Position numbers and translations under genes: made by a program. From Siphonodentalium dalli (lineage: Eukaryota > Mollusca > Scaphopoda > Gadilida > Siphonodentaliidae), in the NCBI GenBank assembly GCA_032622095.1, contig CP136065.1, forward strand, positions 155,005,577-155,069,576: a DNA stretch of 64,000 nt. Direction: 5' to 3'. Position 1 is the stretch's first letter; every line of letters begins with the position of its first letter. Positions 10,896-26,600 of the stretch are shown here, one piece after another. A model generated the notes under the pieces. That model saw nothing but the letters and a program-made list of their open reading frames with translations, had not been told where the DNA came from and ran no database searches.

Positions 10896-13800
10896 CTGAA
10901 AGAGAATAGATATCCATTATATATATATGCAGGGACGTGGCTAGATTGATTCCGTGGGGTGTCAAATTTGGAATTTCCACAACCTCCCTTGTACCAGTTT
11001 AAAATGTTCGGGAAAATGCACCCGCCCTAAATGTTATTGCACTCATCCCTTGGGTTAGAATTTTCCGACCGGTGCTACCTCAAGATTTCCATCTGTTGGA
11101 AATTTCCATTTGAGTCGGAAAATTTGAAAAAAAAATAACAATATTCGCATTTAGTATTAAATAAACAAGAAATTTTCCACTAAATACTGATTGGAAATTG
11201 AAAATAAAACAATTTAAACCAATTTGTGTCTGAATTCCTAACTATTGTTGTGTCGGGAATGTTTAGTCAGGAATAAAATTCCGACTCTTTGAACATTTTC
11301 CCCACAATTGGGGGGAGGGGTGAGATTGATAAGAACACAACAACGTTGGGTATAACATACCAACTGAAACCGAAGTGTTTCAACTTCACAACTCAAATTC
11401 CATCCTCAGAAATATCTATTGTATCTACCGTATATAGATGTGATGTGATGTGAAACACTCCGGTGTGGTGGTCAAATAGAAATGGAGAATAATCTTGTTC
11501 AAAGTAATAATTTTTACAAATATTATATACAAATTGACGACACACACCGTCATTCTTATATATGAATTAAATGTATATACCGTAGATGTGATGTGATGTG
11601 ATGTGAAACACTCCGGTGTGGTGGTCAAATAGAAATGGAGAATAATCTTGTTCAAAGTAATAATTTTTAAAAATATTATATACAAATTGACGACACACAC
11701 CGTCATTCTTATATATGAATTAAATGCAGCGACTCTCGATGGCGAACTCGTTTTCGTTAGTTTATCGGAGATAGAAGCGTCCCGAATCGAGTAGTAAATA
11801 TTTACAATTGAGCGTAGTTCTGACGATGTTTTCTATCGAGTGGTACGGTCGATTTGCTTCAAATTTTCGGCGATGTTAGTAGAATGTTATAGTCCTCCAG
11901 TTGTCATAGCGCCTGACTAACTTATCAGTTTCACGCACCCGAACAAGTATACATAATATGTCTTTAAGCCGAAAGTTATGGCCTTTAATACCTTCTGATG
12001 TTAAGATGACGTTTACGTGACATATTTTAAGAAGGGCACATGCAGAATATAGTTATCTGGCAATTGGGTCTGATCGCGTAGATTGCTATTGGTACTGTGT
12101 GTAGTTAGTATAACAATGTATAAACAAGTTGATACACCCGCCATATATTCAGACTACGAAGGGAACAACATGGAATAACACTAATAATTATTTGACTGAA
12201 TGTTCTAAATGGCAGCACTCCTGAATTGGTCTGTATATAGAAAATTACTGAACAAGAGAATATCCACCCATTCACCAGCCATTATGACATGTCAGGTTAC
12301 TTTCCCCCTGTGTGTATATCACACATGTGCCTGTGCTCATAGGGGTTAGAGCTCGCTCGCAAACGATGGACGGCTCATGTTGGCTTAATTAATGCGCCAT
12401 GAACCTTTACAACTGAACCACCAGAATGTACAATGTAAGATATAGTTTGTACTTTGCCGTGAAAACTGACCTTTGACCACCAGTAGATTGTCGCCATCAC
12501 CCATGGCAACCCCAGACCGAGAAAGACGTTTACGGAGTTGCTGCCGTTGACATTTCCAACAGAGCTGTCGGCATACTTCTCTTGTGTAGCAGCCGTCTTA
12601 CTGGCAAAAGTATCGGGCATACTGGTTCCCAAGGCAACGAGCGTAATGGCTGTGATCTCGTCTTTTAATCCAATTAGACATCCGAAGATAGAAGCCAAGT
12701 CACCAATGATGGCGGTCAGGAAGCCAATAACTGCAAGAGCGATGAGGAACGCCAACCAACCACCGCCGTATTGAGTTGGTGGGATGAAGGCAAAAAGAAT
12801 CTGAAATTTAAAACATGCGGAAATTTTATTGATTTGCCATGACTGGACTTCTGGCTCGAGTCTGAGCACAGGGTGGGTCAATCACTTACCAAAGTAACTA
12901 CTTACAATCACGATGAGCAATACGTATATCAGTTGCCATGTAAAATTAAGTCACGTGGTCTTAATTTGTATTGTGGATATAAAATATATACGATATGTGT
13001 CTATCCCATGAACGGAGACAAAGAGTTGTGGTTTGGTTGACATCAATAAATATAAGATATTTCCGTTAATAGACAAAACTAAAACGAGTGCGTCAAGTGC
13101 AAGGAGTTGTACTTGCTGCCACCGACTCGATGCAAGCGGTCACAGCGTTTTGGACTTTTGTGTGATATAATCTATAAACTAAAAGATATCACGAATTCTT
13201 CTAATTGCTTTTTCTGTTGGCATTATTTTTCACAATTAATTTGGAGTATAGAGTAGATTATTCCACAAACAGTGACGTGCCAACATATACGTTATATATG
13301 CTGGACTAAAAATTCGTACGGTTCAGTGGTATTCGCCAATGTATTTCCCATACAAACATGTGGAACTCATAAAATATCATACATTCATATAAATACCCAG
13401 AATCTATTCACAAATTGAATATTTCATGAAAATATAAGCACTACAGTAATGCCCTAAGTAATCGACTCCTTAACCACAGCAGAAGTATTTGTAATATTTC
13501 AGGATTTAGTCGGAAATACGGCTTGTTGCCATTCATCGGAAAGCTCTCAGTCATGAATGCGGCAACAAGCCACATTTCCGACTAAATCCTGAAATGTTAC
13601 CCATAATTCTGCTGTGCTTAAGGAGTCGATTACTTAAGGCATTACTGTACGTCTATAAGCACTACGTAAATCACGTCAACTCACCTTCCACGGGAATGTC
13701 AGGAAATGCATAATGTAATCAAGGAAGGTAGCATTATCAAGGTCGCCGCCGTTAACATTCATGGCCTCCTTGAATTGTTCGATATACGAAGAATGGGAAA

Positions 13801-16800
13801 CGCTCAAGTAGTCCAGTTTAGCCTTTGTCAATCCGGCGATTCTACTGACTAAGCCATTATAATCTGGAAAATATCAACAGGGAAGATTATATCGGGATCT
13901 TCTCGGAATTATTTCACTATCTGCTGATTAACAATATCACTCTTCCCAAGTGTGTGTACCCCAGGACCATGAAATACATAGACAGAACACAACGCGCATC
14001 TTAATCGAGAATCTTTTATCCAATGAGTTGCGGATGGCGCAAGGATATATTTCGCGAGAGCGTAGCTCGAGCGAAATATAACTTTACGCCGTCCGCAACG
14101 AGTTCGATAAAATATTCGAGATTATGATGCAAGTTGTGTTCTGTATTTATTCTACATAGTTCAGTCAGATAAGTGCAATCCACGACTGTCACCTCCGTTG
14201 TTATTATAGCTACGTTTATTGTGATTTAAGTCTGACAAATAACCAGTAATTATGGGGGGATCACCGGAAGCGGATGATCGACGTAATGTACGTCATCGTT
14301 CTTGGCGACAACGTCAACAAGAATAGTTCCGGCTTGTATTCCACTAGAGGTATACACTACTATGTATTCAATGGCTGGGATTCCGTTGAATACATGTGCC
14401 TCACGTCAATGGGTGTGGAATAAATAAAGATAAGAAATTCCACAGAAATTTATACATCGATGAAATGAATGAGAAAAAATAAAAAAAAACTCTTCATCGC
14501 TCACGTTTATTATAGGCAGATTCAAGTACTCCGCGTGTAACGTATGGCGTTTATAATTTAAGACTATTGGCCTTTTCATCTATACCTTCCATTTGAAAGC
14601 CCCGTTGCTTTCGATTACACTGACATATTCCAAGTTGCAGAGGATCACCGAATAAGACAAATGACCAACGATCACATGCAATGCCACTCTTATGCAATCA
14701 TAAAACTCGTTACAATTTACAACTTGCCCAATTTCTGGCGATGATATATGCATCAACTATATGTTAACAATATTATATAGTCATACATGCGGCGTTGGCA
14801 ATGTCACATATTATAAGGGTACGTTCATATACACTGGCAAGGTTGCACTGCGTTTGTTGCAGACATTTTATCACAGAAAACCCTGTGATGCCAGAATATG
14901 AACGGCAACATGCAAATAAAATGCATATATACCAAAGCTAACGACATGAGAAGTAACATTTGTAACGATGATACTAACACATTGCCCTTAAACACATGTA
15001 TGATTGATTCTTGGGAGATAATTGCACGCTATTTACAGGAAAATTTCGATAGCACTAGTGGAACTACATACTTTTTACTTCTCATGTAGTTAGTAATGGT
15101 ACAAATGCATATTATAAGCATAGATTTGCATACTATTTCTGGCACATTGTATATATAGCGTTATATACCGAAACGCCTGCAATAGCCGGCATTGCAAATT
15201 TGTGAGTGTATATATATATATTATAAGCGGTGTTGACATTTCTGCTGTAACACTATATAGAGATCGACAAGGTTTCATGAATTGCAAGGAGATTCATCAT
15301 GCAATTTCATAATAGTTGGGATTGTGTTTTGATGTATTTATCTTCCACGATAAACAGGGTTTTCAAATGGGTACTTAACGTGTAAAGGTCACACCCACTC
15401 ACTTTGTGAAGTCTGTTGTTCGGACTTTTAAAGTTATTACTGTGGTCAGGGATCAGACAATAATCACAGTGCAATGGTCAATACATGCATTAACCCTTTC
15501 AGTGCCAGGGGCCGATCTCATCGGCCCTAATTTACGGTCTTTAAATCGGCCCTAAAAAAAAAAAAAAATATCACCAAGTATTCATAGTAATAATTTTGAT
15601 GCCCATGAAAAACGTAAGATTCCCTGGCACTAAACCTACAAAATAAGTCTGTTAAAGAATATAAGAAAAAATTATTAAAATTGTAAAAAATTGTAAAACA
15701 TAATAACAAATGATGAAAAATTGTTAGGCCAATGCATTCTCTTATATATGTGAGGCGACCTATGGTATATGGGTTGATACAAAAATCGGACTTGGCACTC
15801 AAAGGGTTAAACGGACGCAACTCGTTCGAACTCAAAACATTTGTATTACATAATTTGGTAAGAGGTATCTATATATAACATACCAATGCGCGGAAGATTT
15901 CCCAACAAACTCATTGATATTGCGCTATTTCAAATCGTTTCTTTTGTCGGTTTATTTATTTAAAAAAAATCAGCAGTCGAGCTGAGCAGTCGGGTAAAAA
16001 TTGCACATGTATACCATGTGAGAAAAATCTAGGGATGTCGTCGCTGTGAAACCTTATGTGCATGTAATGACTGTGTATAGCCATATGTATGTGTGTATGC
16101 ATATGTATATGCGTACGCGTGCGTGATGTATATTATGTTGTATTCATTGTATTTTGTCTTAAATGTCATTTCTTGACGAAGGCAATAAAACTATTTGAAT
16201 CTTGAATTTGAATCTATAATGGTATTACATAATTTTAATGATTAGAATGAAGAGAAAGCATGCAGTGCGTGAAGTTAAAATAGTGTGTTCCAATTTAAAT
16301 GAAATTAATGAACGCTCTTTAATAACTAAAGTAAACATAATTAATTAACTAGTCCAACACTTCAGTTAAAGGTCTGGTTTAGTAGGGGGTCACCATGTCA
16401 CCTCCATGGTGACATATATAGGTCCAGTTTGGTAAATATTACCGTTAGAGGCATGGCATTCGACGCGAACATAAAATTAGATCCTCGATTATTCGGTCCA
16501 TTTACTTATAGTATCCAACATTTACACAATCTAGTAAAATTTCGAACGATCTTGCAATAACATCGTAAAAGAGAAAGTATATAGCTGTGTGCTGAATATA
16601 GATAGTGCACTTCTGCAAGACTTAAAGGTATTCAATCCGATTCGATGGTCCCCATATCATCAGATTCCAACAACATTTTTTGAAATGCCGCTTCAGTTAT
16701 CAGAATCGATTAATTACTGGGCCACTCAAAATTATTGGTAATGAAAAATAGTAGATTTCAAAAATCGTTATCTGATCACTCTGGGCTTTGACGGGTGGGT

Positions 16801-17609
16801 TCCTCGACTCGAATCAAATATTTGTTATGCCCGAAGCTAAGGAAACAGTAATTTGCGAGCGTTAATTCGGATTATGCATCTTTAACGGGTTAATTCGTCA
16901 AAGTATACTGATATTGGGCGATGTTATTGGGGAGCGACATAACTATGTCATAGTAATTAAGACGACCAATTGTCACCAAATTTAACTCTACCATATAGGA
17001 AGGCAACACACCCAGTATGCCATTGCTAATGTGGTACGTTTGTCACCAGTCATTCGAGGGCGTTACAAAAAGTATGTCCATTTGGTATATCGAGGGTCTC
17101 CAACGAGTTATGTTGGGGTATAAGTTTTTATGAAATGAGTTTGATAAAATCTTTATCCCAACATAACGAGTTGAAGATCTTGTATATCACATGAAAAAAA
17201 CTAGAGCTTTATGGCTTTTTAACAAATCAAAATCCCTAACAGAAACTTAAAAATGCACAAATTTTCATCGTTGGCTGAGACGATTCACGACTGCACACGA
17301 CAGTATCGCGCGCTCGAGCTGCCGACGGAAAATATAGTCTCCCAATTTGCCTCTTTGTTTTTGTGTCTATTTTGTTTAGTGCAACGAAGTTTGGACAATA
17401 ATTTAACTTTAATGAACAAAGCAATCATTTTACATTGTCTGGTGTTGTTGCCATGTGCGGCTTTACGAAATAGAATTACTCCGCCTGATTCAATGTAAAG
17501 TCATTTGTTGGCGCGATGCCAAGTTGGCGGGAAGCCCGCGCTTATTATTCACTAGTGAGAGATAAGAAAATATCTAATGGCTTTTTTAATGATATAATAG
17601 GGATATCAT

Positions 17610-17659
<50 letters not shown>

Positions 17660-20600
17660 ACTATAATTATACCTTCATCGTTGACGATTGTAACTATACA
17701 TTTACAAATTTTCCCATGTTCTGCTCCTCCTCCGCACTCTTCCAGATCGATTTGGAAACAATCGTCTCTCTCAGCTTTCTGCAATTTATAAGATATGTTT
17801 AGTATTTTGTTTACATATATCTTATAGACTTTATCACAAAGAGAAATTTGTTTGACTCGAGTCATAAACTCATTTTCATTATTTCATGCATCGCTCATGG
17901 AGCACACGAGTGTATTTTGCACTAATCCATGGCTCAAATTCATTCATTTGTTGCATGGTACTCAATCCGATTTTGCACTAATCCATGGCTCATATTCATT
18001 CATTTGTTGCGTGATACTCAATCCGAGGCCGCCAAATAATCGAGGTGGTGAAAAATAACAAATTTAAAAAATCGAAATCTGTTAACTTTAGGCTCTGCTG
18101 ATTGGTGGGTTCCTCAACCCAAATCTAATATTTTTTATCCCCGAAGCCGAAGAAATAGTAAAAATTTAGGGGCGTTAATTCAGATTATGCATCTGTAATC
18201 TACCACATGAAAACTTATTCAAGTCAAATAGAACTTAGATCAATTGAGTCCCGACTTTTCTTCTGCGTGCATGGAACAATAAAGGGCGTTCCGTGTTAGT
18301 CTGTTCCTGGTATGATAAACAGAAAAATAGTTTCTGTCATTTTGTGTGAAACAAATTGAAAACGGTTGATAAATTGCTATGACTTTGGCAAGTTTTTCAC
18401 ATGCAGCGTATAAAACAGGTAGAACGTTATCACGAGTATTTAGTGACATATGTTATCCCTCCTTCGAACGCACGCGTACACATTGATTTAAACATTATAA
18501 TTTTAACTGGGAAATGAAAAGTTCTCAAATAACTTAGATGTACCTCAGGCCCTGTATCAACCCTCTCCACACTAAATGTATTCTCCAATTCAGTTGCAGA
18601 AGTATACATTGGAATGTTGTTTTCGGATGGGCATTCAATTCAGGTAGTAAATTAAGCAGACGATAGCCGTGGGGGGGGGGGGGGGGGGGGGTCGTGACAA
18701 AATTTGCAGACACATGGTTGAAAAAATTATATCAGCCTGGTTCTTTCTAGCCGTTATTATTTAGCATATTCCAACAAATTAATACAACCCACAATTCTGC
18801 TGAGGTTAAGTGGTCAATTACTTTGGGAATTACTGTATATGGAATTGTCGTGATTAAACTTACGTTGCTCTCGAAGAGATCGATATCAATGGTTTTGGCG
18901 GTTTCACCATTATCAAACAACAGTTCTCCCTCTCCTCCATTGTAATCCTTTCCGTGCATAGCCGTGATGTCCTTCGTACGCCATTTGACAGAGACATGAC
19001 CATCGGCACCATTAATTCTATTTATGGGAATCCTACACAACAGATTACTCTCCTTGGCAATGATAGTCGGTTTAGCGAATTCAATTTTACCAGGTTCTAC
19101 AATAACAAATGTATAATTTATTTGTGACGTAATCCAAAATCACGAGTTCAAAATACTAGAGAGGTTCCGATTGTAACTTGGTGCTTGATGTATCGTGTAT
19201 ATGCCAGGTACGTGTATGGCTACAGGTTTTTTCGTTGATCGTATTTTATCCGCCAGATCCAGCTAGCTGTTCCGTGGTTTTACTCAGATTTCCATATGTG
19301 GAAGTCATGAATAATTCAAAAGCTCCATATATGGAAATGCTACTGCAAAACTTTGACCCGTAGCACTACAAGACAGTCAAAGACTGTGGGGTCGCTCACC
19401 AGACTGCAAAGAATGATAAGACTGGGACTTTGGAGACCATAACAGTTAGAACTTTTCATAATCACTTTAAAAGAAGTATATCTAAACAGGATATGTGGAT
19501 AGAGAGGCTTCATGTATGTAGATCGGCGAATATCTACTTTTAAATTACCAACTGTACGCTACTGATCACACCACCCCTCCTCCAGCGCATGTCCCTTCCC
19601 GACCAGGCTCCAGACCCCCAAGTCTTAGATTGGAATTTCACAACCGCACATCTCAAACTTTCTCAATTGTTGGAAATTTCCAATCTCACAAGCACCTTTT
19701 TATAAAACTATTTAGACAAGTTTGAAGCCCAATTATCCATGGACCCAAAAACAGCTATATGTATGTCAGATTAATCAGTCAGGTAGTTCCAAGGTAGATG
19801 TTTTAATGAATTTTGTATTTTAATGATTTTATTAGACACAAAAGTGTTAAGTCCCCATAGCCCCGTCATTTCTTAACATGTTGCCTCATGTTAACAAATC
19901 TGAATCTCAGTCACTAAAGGATCCTCCATACTATATGTAAGCTAAATAGTCCAACCTCTCTTGAGACGACATTCTAAGTATTACTAGAGAGACATACAGT
20001 TATGTCTCTGGTCCCACCCTATTTAATCTGGTGACCCCATCTGAATAAATTTGAAACCCCATTTAAAACAATTGACCCCATTTGAACAAATCTGAACTCC
20101 AGTCACCCAAGGACCCTTCATACAAAATATGAACCCATTCAACCTGATGGTAGATGAGAAGAAGTCGTTTTTAAGAATTACTATGGAGGGCAAGAGTTAT
20201 GGCCCTGGCTTCACAACCATTTGAAAGAGTGACCTCATTTGAACAAATCTGAATGTGAGTCACCTAGGGAAAATCCACACCAAATATGAACCCATTCAGT
20301 CTTATGATCTAGAGAAGATGTTCACATAATTGTTGACAGATTGATGGACGGACAGACAGATGAACAGGTGACAGGTGAGAAGTGATGACTCTTGCTTCGT
20401 CTCAGGTGAGCTCAAAAATTACATTTCATTGAACAAATCTGTAAATCACCTCCCCAACACTGTTATATATATTATACCAGTAGCGTATCTTATTATACCA
20501 GTAGCATAGATACAGGTAGTGTGGGTGGGGCAGAGCTAAATCACTTACCTCTGCCCCTATTTGAACAAACATGAATCCCCATCTCTGATATCTATTCATC

Positions 20601-23600
20601 TTATAATTTTAAACATTCGCTTTTAAGAGTTGAAGTTAATTGATTTTCCAAAAAGGACCCCATTGGAACAGATCTAAACATGCCACCCAAGGACCCTGCA
20701 TACACAAATATAAGCTAAATAGACTTGATGGTTCTTGAGTAGTAATAGTTGTTAGAATTACTATGGAGGGAAAACGTTATGGCCCTGGCATCCCTCCTAT
20801 TTGACCTGATGAACTTATTTGAACAAATCTGAATGTGAGTCACATACAGGTAGGGAATTCAAATAGATCTCGAGAAGAAAACAATTGTTGATGGATGGAT
20901 GGACAGAACAATGGATGGAAGGACACTCCGACAGACCAACAGTTTTAATCCAATATACCCCCCCCCACTTTATTGTCCATAATAAGGTATAGTGAGTTCA
21001 CATAGATAAGTGGTTAAGAAAATAATATTGGAACAGCCAAGCGTGAATTTAGTGCGTCTGATGTTCCAAAAGGGTGAATGTAGTGATGCTATTCTGTAAG
21101 GTGGGCTCAACTGCTATGGGAGACTTAGGGACATATGACAGTATGCGCACCCATTTGACACCTCAATTATGCATTTTAGAATCTGAACAGAAGGGAAAAG
21201 AGCTGCTAAAAATGTCAATTTGAGACTCTAGATACTTCCCAGAAGATGAAGCCTAAGCAGAATGAGGTCATCATAGGGTGTATTTGGCGATGCTAGCCTG
21301 CTGTGCAGGGTAGCATAATTAAATTCATCCTCTGGGAACCTCATTCTACAAATGCCAGACACACTTAAAGCTCTGAGAAAAGGAATTTAATCTGATATTA
21401 ATGACCAGTGTATTGTAAACAATGATGGTGCTACATAGACAACTTTAGAAAACAAATGTACAACACCATTAATCTCATTTAAATTATGAATGACACGAAT
21501 ACACTCCCTGGGGACTCTGCCTATAGCTACAGAAGTTCTCTTATCTATCTATCTGGCCCTGGTTATAAACAACATGTGTCATGTCTATCAGCCTGGCAGT
21601 TCAGAGCAGAGTTGGCTTGTAATGGGAATGCACATACATTAAAAGGAATTTACTGAACATTTCTGTTATGTACATCTGTCTGTTCATGTTTTCTCCCAAA
21701 CCCCTGATTTCAACCAAATTTAGTGGGGTGACTAGATGTACCTAGCCCCCCCCCCAAGATGTAATGTCATAAGTTCTTCAAAATTTTTATTAAATGTTTT
21801 TTATTTTATTTAAATAAAAAATATTTTATTTAACCCTTTAGCGTTCAGAAATCCCCAGAGCGCCCGACCGCGTAGCGTCCAGAAAGCCCCAGAGCACCCA
21901 GAGTTTTTGGATTTTTTTCGGTCATAGTTTACAACAAAAATATTGCATTATAACACAACAAATTGATCTTATTTTTAATGTAAACAATAAAATGGAAGTT
22001 ACATTATTAATATTTATGTTTTTGTTGGGTTTTGTGGTAGATTTTGTACAATTTAATCGACATTTCATAATAAAATCGTAATAAAACGAAAACTGCGTCG
22101 TCGCGGTGCTATTTTTCAAGTCGACTAAATCAATTTATTATATACTTGCCCATGAATTATAAGGTTTTAGCAGTGAGATATAAGTGATATCCCACTAGTG
22201 AGATATAAGTGATATCCCACTGGTGAAATTTCTGATGTATTGACATGCATTGGGGGCCATAGGCAAGTAACTAAAGTATATAATAAACAGAATATCCACA
22301 CTTTTTCAGTGGATATGGGCTAAAGCCACTCGTGGAAATTCAATGTTTTGTCATCACTCATGAGATATAACCCATATCCACTGAAAAAGTGTGGATATCC
22401 TCTATGTATTCTGCAATTGTGATCTGTGTACAGCCATCTAATATAGTTTTTTATTCTACAGATTTTTATTTAAAAACTTTATTTTAATCTCTAATAAAAT
22501 ATTTATTTTACTTGTTTATGTTTTTGAGCTATTAATAATATGCACCTGAATTAAAAAGACCAATATCATGATTTGACCAGCGAAGCAAATATGTGTTCCG
22601 AGTCAACTCCAAGACACCTGCGCTGTTGCAGTGTTGGTGTTACTAAGGACGCCGTGTTGATCTAACTCTTTTGGCCCTAGATATGTTTTCAAATAAAACT
22701 GTAATTTGATTTGATTTTTCCCCTCATTCATCACAAGATCATATGAATAATATTTTATTTTAATACTCTGAGTGAGCAATTTTGAGAATTCAATAAAGTT
22801 TTGATCGGAAAGTTCGACAACATTTTCGATTTTCTCTTCAGTATACACGTCCCAACGTCACGCCAATTCAGCCCAACATTGTGGTCACGGGATTGCCTGG
22901 ATTATTACCCAAATAAATTATGTTGTTAAAGCGCAATGACAAATACATAATCTTGAGTATATTCTCCACACTATAATCGAAAAATACAAAGGAATGGACA
23001 CATGATTGAATCCAAATGGTTTATTTAATAAACACTCACGCCAAGAAACGCCCACTGATAACGTGCGCAAAAAATATGTACCTGTAAACACGTGGTCGGA
23101 AATTGGGGCGCACAATGGGGACTGTCATTTATCATGGCTATAACTATTACCCATTCGGTAATAGATAAATGACATTCATTGCAAATTCAAACAGAATATA
23201 TCTTAGATTTAGTATTAGTATCAATTGACCATTTATCGAATGTTGTCATTGAACTTATTGATCAGCTGATGACAATGAAAAAATCTAGGAACCTTGTCGA
23301 CGTCATAGCATCATGATAAAATACTGTAGCACAAATTTATGTGCATCGGCCGTTTTGTTCTCTCGTTTGATTAATAAAATTATTATTCTGCGAGCTTGAA
23401 CACGGCGAAATACTTCAGTAAATTGGCCATATCATGATGTGAAAAATCAAAGAAATGACATTGTATTACATTAGTTACTTTTATTTGAACACTGAGTTCA
23501 CGAGCATACGCGGCTATTTTTAAATTGAAAGTGCGCGCATCAATTCTGAATATAGTGCGCGAGGCATTTACCGCGAATTACTTATCGGCAATGTCTTGTC

Positions 23601-26600
23601 CTTTTATATTGAATATGATTGCTCAAAATTTAACTAAGAGAATCGTAAAATACAATGTAGGCACGAAAAAATTGTTTAATTTATTAATTGCACAAGATCT
23701 GTGCTGTGCGATTGTATTGACTGCAATGTCAAGGAAAAAAACCGGAGAAACAAAAGTAAACAAAACACACGTGCGATGTAATCGATCATCCGATGGTACA
23801 ATGTGGACTGGTGCGGACTATAATGCAGACAATTGTAACTGATTTACATAACTATCCAAGAATTAATATGTCACTTGATGATTTATTTTATGTTTCATTT
23901 CACCACGTAGCCATTGCTTAAAATATTAATAAATCACCCAATTTCGTGATGTGTTTTTCCGACAGTGAAATTGAAACTGGAAGTCACATTGATCTGTTGA
24001 TAAAACAAAACTTAACTTTTGTTTGTTTATTACATTTATTGTTATAAAATATAAATATAAAACCTAATAAATATTCACCATACTATCATGCTTGGGTAGG
24101 GGGATTAACAACTCTGAAAAAAATTACTCCCAGTCACATCCATGCAGATGAACATAATTTCATAAAACAAGAGCCACCATACAATTTAGTAATAATACAT
24201 TTTTTCCCAATAACTTTGACGTCACCAGAAAGTTCTGTTGGCTGGAGGTAATGACGTTAGTCATATTACTGTTGGGTAAAGGGTTAATAAATTTTTTTAT
24301 TTATTAAAAATAAAATATATACAGTTAAACTTCGTTAAATCGAACGTCGGTAACACGAATACCCCACTTAAGTCGAAGCCATCGCCTGGTCCCGGCTGAG
24401 CTTGTGAGCAAAGCCATTAGAATAATTACGGTTAAGTCGAAGGTGGATAAGTCGAAATTCCGCTTAAGTCGAAACGAAATTTAGTTCCACCAGCCAGATT
24501 TTAACACTAATTACTATGGTTAAGTCGAAGCGCCGTCGGCGACGCATCACCATGTGATTATAACTCAGTGTGCTTCTATTCATTACCCTAAAAAGCTGTG
24601 AAGTTTCCTGGAGTCTTTATTTATCCTAATGCATTGTTTATTTAACATATTAACGAGGTGTGGGGGTCAATTTCCCCTGTGAGGATTAGTAGTGTTGACA
24701 GGCGAAATGAAAACCATATTTAAACGGCCTGATACAGAGAATAATTTCATTCAGTCATGTCTTCCCAAAACGAAAACAATGTTCCAAACGAAGAAATGCT
24801 ATTGACAAGAAGGCTGAACTCAATATGAATGTTCTCGATGCCATGACACTGATGCAGCAATCGTGGGCCATATCGGATCGATATGAATTCAACTGGTTGG
24901 AATTTGTGGTCACCAAATGGTCAAAACAGTTAAGTCGAACACTCGGATAACTCGAAGTAATCCAACGGTCCCTTGCAATTCGACTTAACGAAGTTTAACT
25001 GTATAATTTTTGTTTTTGGTTAAATTGAGCAATAAGTTAAATCTATAAAAAAAAATTCTTCAGATTTATGTCCATACCCCACCCACATTTGACCCAGTTA
25101 CCTCATTTGAACAAATCTGAACCACAGTCACCCAAGGTACCCTCATACCAAATATGAACCCATTCGGCCCGACAACTTCAGAAAAGAAGTCGTTTTAAGA
25201 ATTACTATGTGGAAAAATAGTTATGGTCCTGACATCAAAACTATTTGACTTGGTGACTTCATTTGAACAAATCTGAATAAGAGTCACACAGGGAACATCC
25301 ACACCAAATATAAACCCAATCGGTCTGATGGTTTCAGAGGAGAAGATGTTTAAAGAATTGTTGACGGACGGACGGACGGACGACGGACGAGGAGTGATGA
25401 CTATAGCTACACCGGAGACTTCGTCTCAGGTGAGCTAAAAACCATGGAACCGGGGCTGGATGAATCTATCAAATCACGGAACCGGACCTGGTGGATCCAA
25501 TATGGCCGCGAGTTAGTCACAGGGCGTATATTGGATGGACTATTTTTGCGCTTCTTTTTCGGAAAATTTCCGACTAATTTATCTGATCGGGTCAATTTCC
25601 AATTGAACATTAATTTCTCAGAATAATGCATAATAAATTGTAACTATAACAAAAGTCTTTAATAAACCAAATGTAAGCGAAGCTTAAATTATGTTCGTAA
25701 TGGCAGTGGTCAGATCAGCGTAGTGATTGGAATGAACTCTGCTGTGCTGTTTGATACTGAATATACACTCACCGTCGTCGTTTATGATGGTCACTTGAGA
25801 GATACAGATATTTCCTAGTTTCGCGTACTCGTCCGCAGGGTCAATCAGGGTCAGCTTGACGAAGAAGAACTCGTCTGGTTCATATTCGTAATCATCGATG
25901 ATCTCAATGTAAAGCTGTGTGCACTTCTCGCCCTTTTCAAATTTTATGGTTTTGCTTACTGCGATGTAATCCTCGCCAGCCATGGCTGTGCCGTTGATGG
26001 TTTCAAGTCTGTAATGAATAGCACTGGCTCGGTATGTGTTCATTGCGTCATAATTATGTCGATTAATTATGTGCCCGAACAATTTTTAATTTCTTATCGA
26101 AATAGCCATGTTATGATCGGAATGGCACATTGAACTAGAATAGACAAAATTCCACAAAGAAATGTGGTACTATTTGATTACGTGGGAATATTAGCTTTAT
26201 ATATACATTTTTTGCCGATTGCATATTTGAGTTCTATTTGTGACATAGGATCAATTACAAAGATTTGTGACCTTGTTTCCTATCATAATGCCCATAACAA
26301 CCGTTGCTATGCAGCTACCCAGACAGTAAAATGTATATTTGGCACTCTTCTCTGACATTTTGAGACCTCCGCAAACAGGGACCTTCTGCGAATTGTCACA
26401 ACAGGCTATCTATCAGTTGGTTGAATACTATTTCCCTTTTCACTAAAGTAAATTAACAAGTAAATATCGAATGACGATACATATATTTGTAAACAAGCAT
26501 TGCAAATAATGTTATTGGAACGAAAAGTCGCAAGACTTGTTCCGTATTATGATGATCATGATGTGATTGGTAGAACAAACCACTATTATGATGATCGTGT

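Larger units (their letters stand above)
10896..12470 (-). other. NCX intron 10: repeats only
   Basis: Holds a dispersed repeat at about 10,930-11,310 (also at 53,341-53,640) and a tandem duplication at 11,428-11,726. From 11,730 to 12,470 nothing is recognisable. Confidence 0.8.
13864..17672 (-). other. NCX intron 8: repeat-rich, no gene
   Basis: Contains a local inverted repeat at about 13,990-14,160 (gttgcggatggcg / cgccgtccgcaac), a MITE at 15,490, a LINE 3' tail near 16,130, a MITE at 16,622, a dispersed repeat at 17,156 and an (AT)n run at about 17,617-17,655 close to the next exon's donor. Confidence 0.75.
19097..25772 (-). other. NCX intron 6 (6.7 kb): transposon debris
   Basis: The longest intron. 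It includes three copies of a 'gaacaaatctgaa' repeat, a hairpin at 22,289-22,397, TTAA-type ends at 21,830 and 24,284, a pogo/Tigger-like relic at 24,320-25,003, and poly-C runs near 20,960 and 21,750. The stretches 21,000-21,800 and 22,450-24,270 hold no recognisable gene. Confidence 0.75.

Noticed and set aside
23525-23842. 105-residue plus-strand frame in NCX intron 6
   Set aside because: No domain, Asn/Ile/Lys-rich, opposite strand to the host gene. Likely chance.
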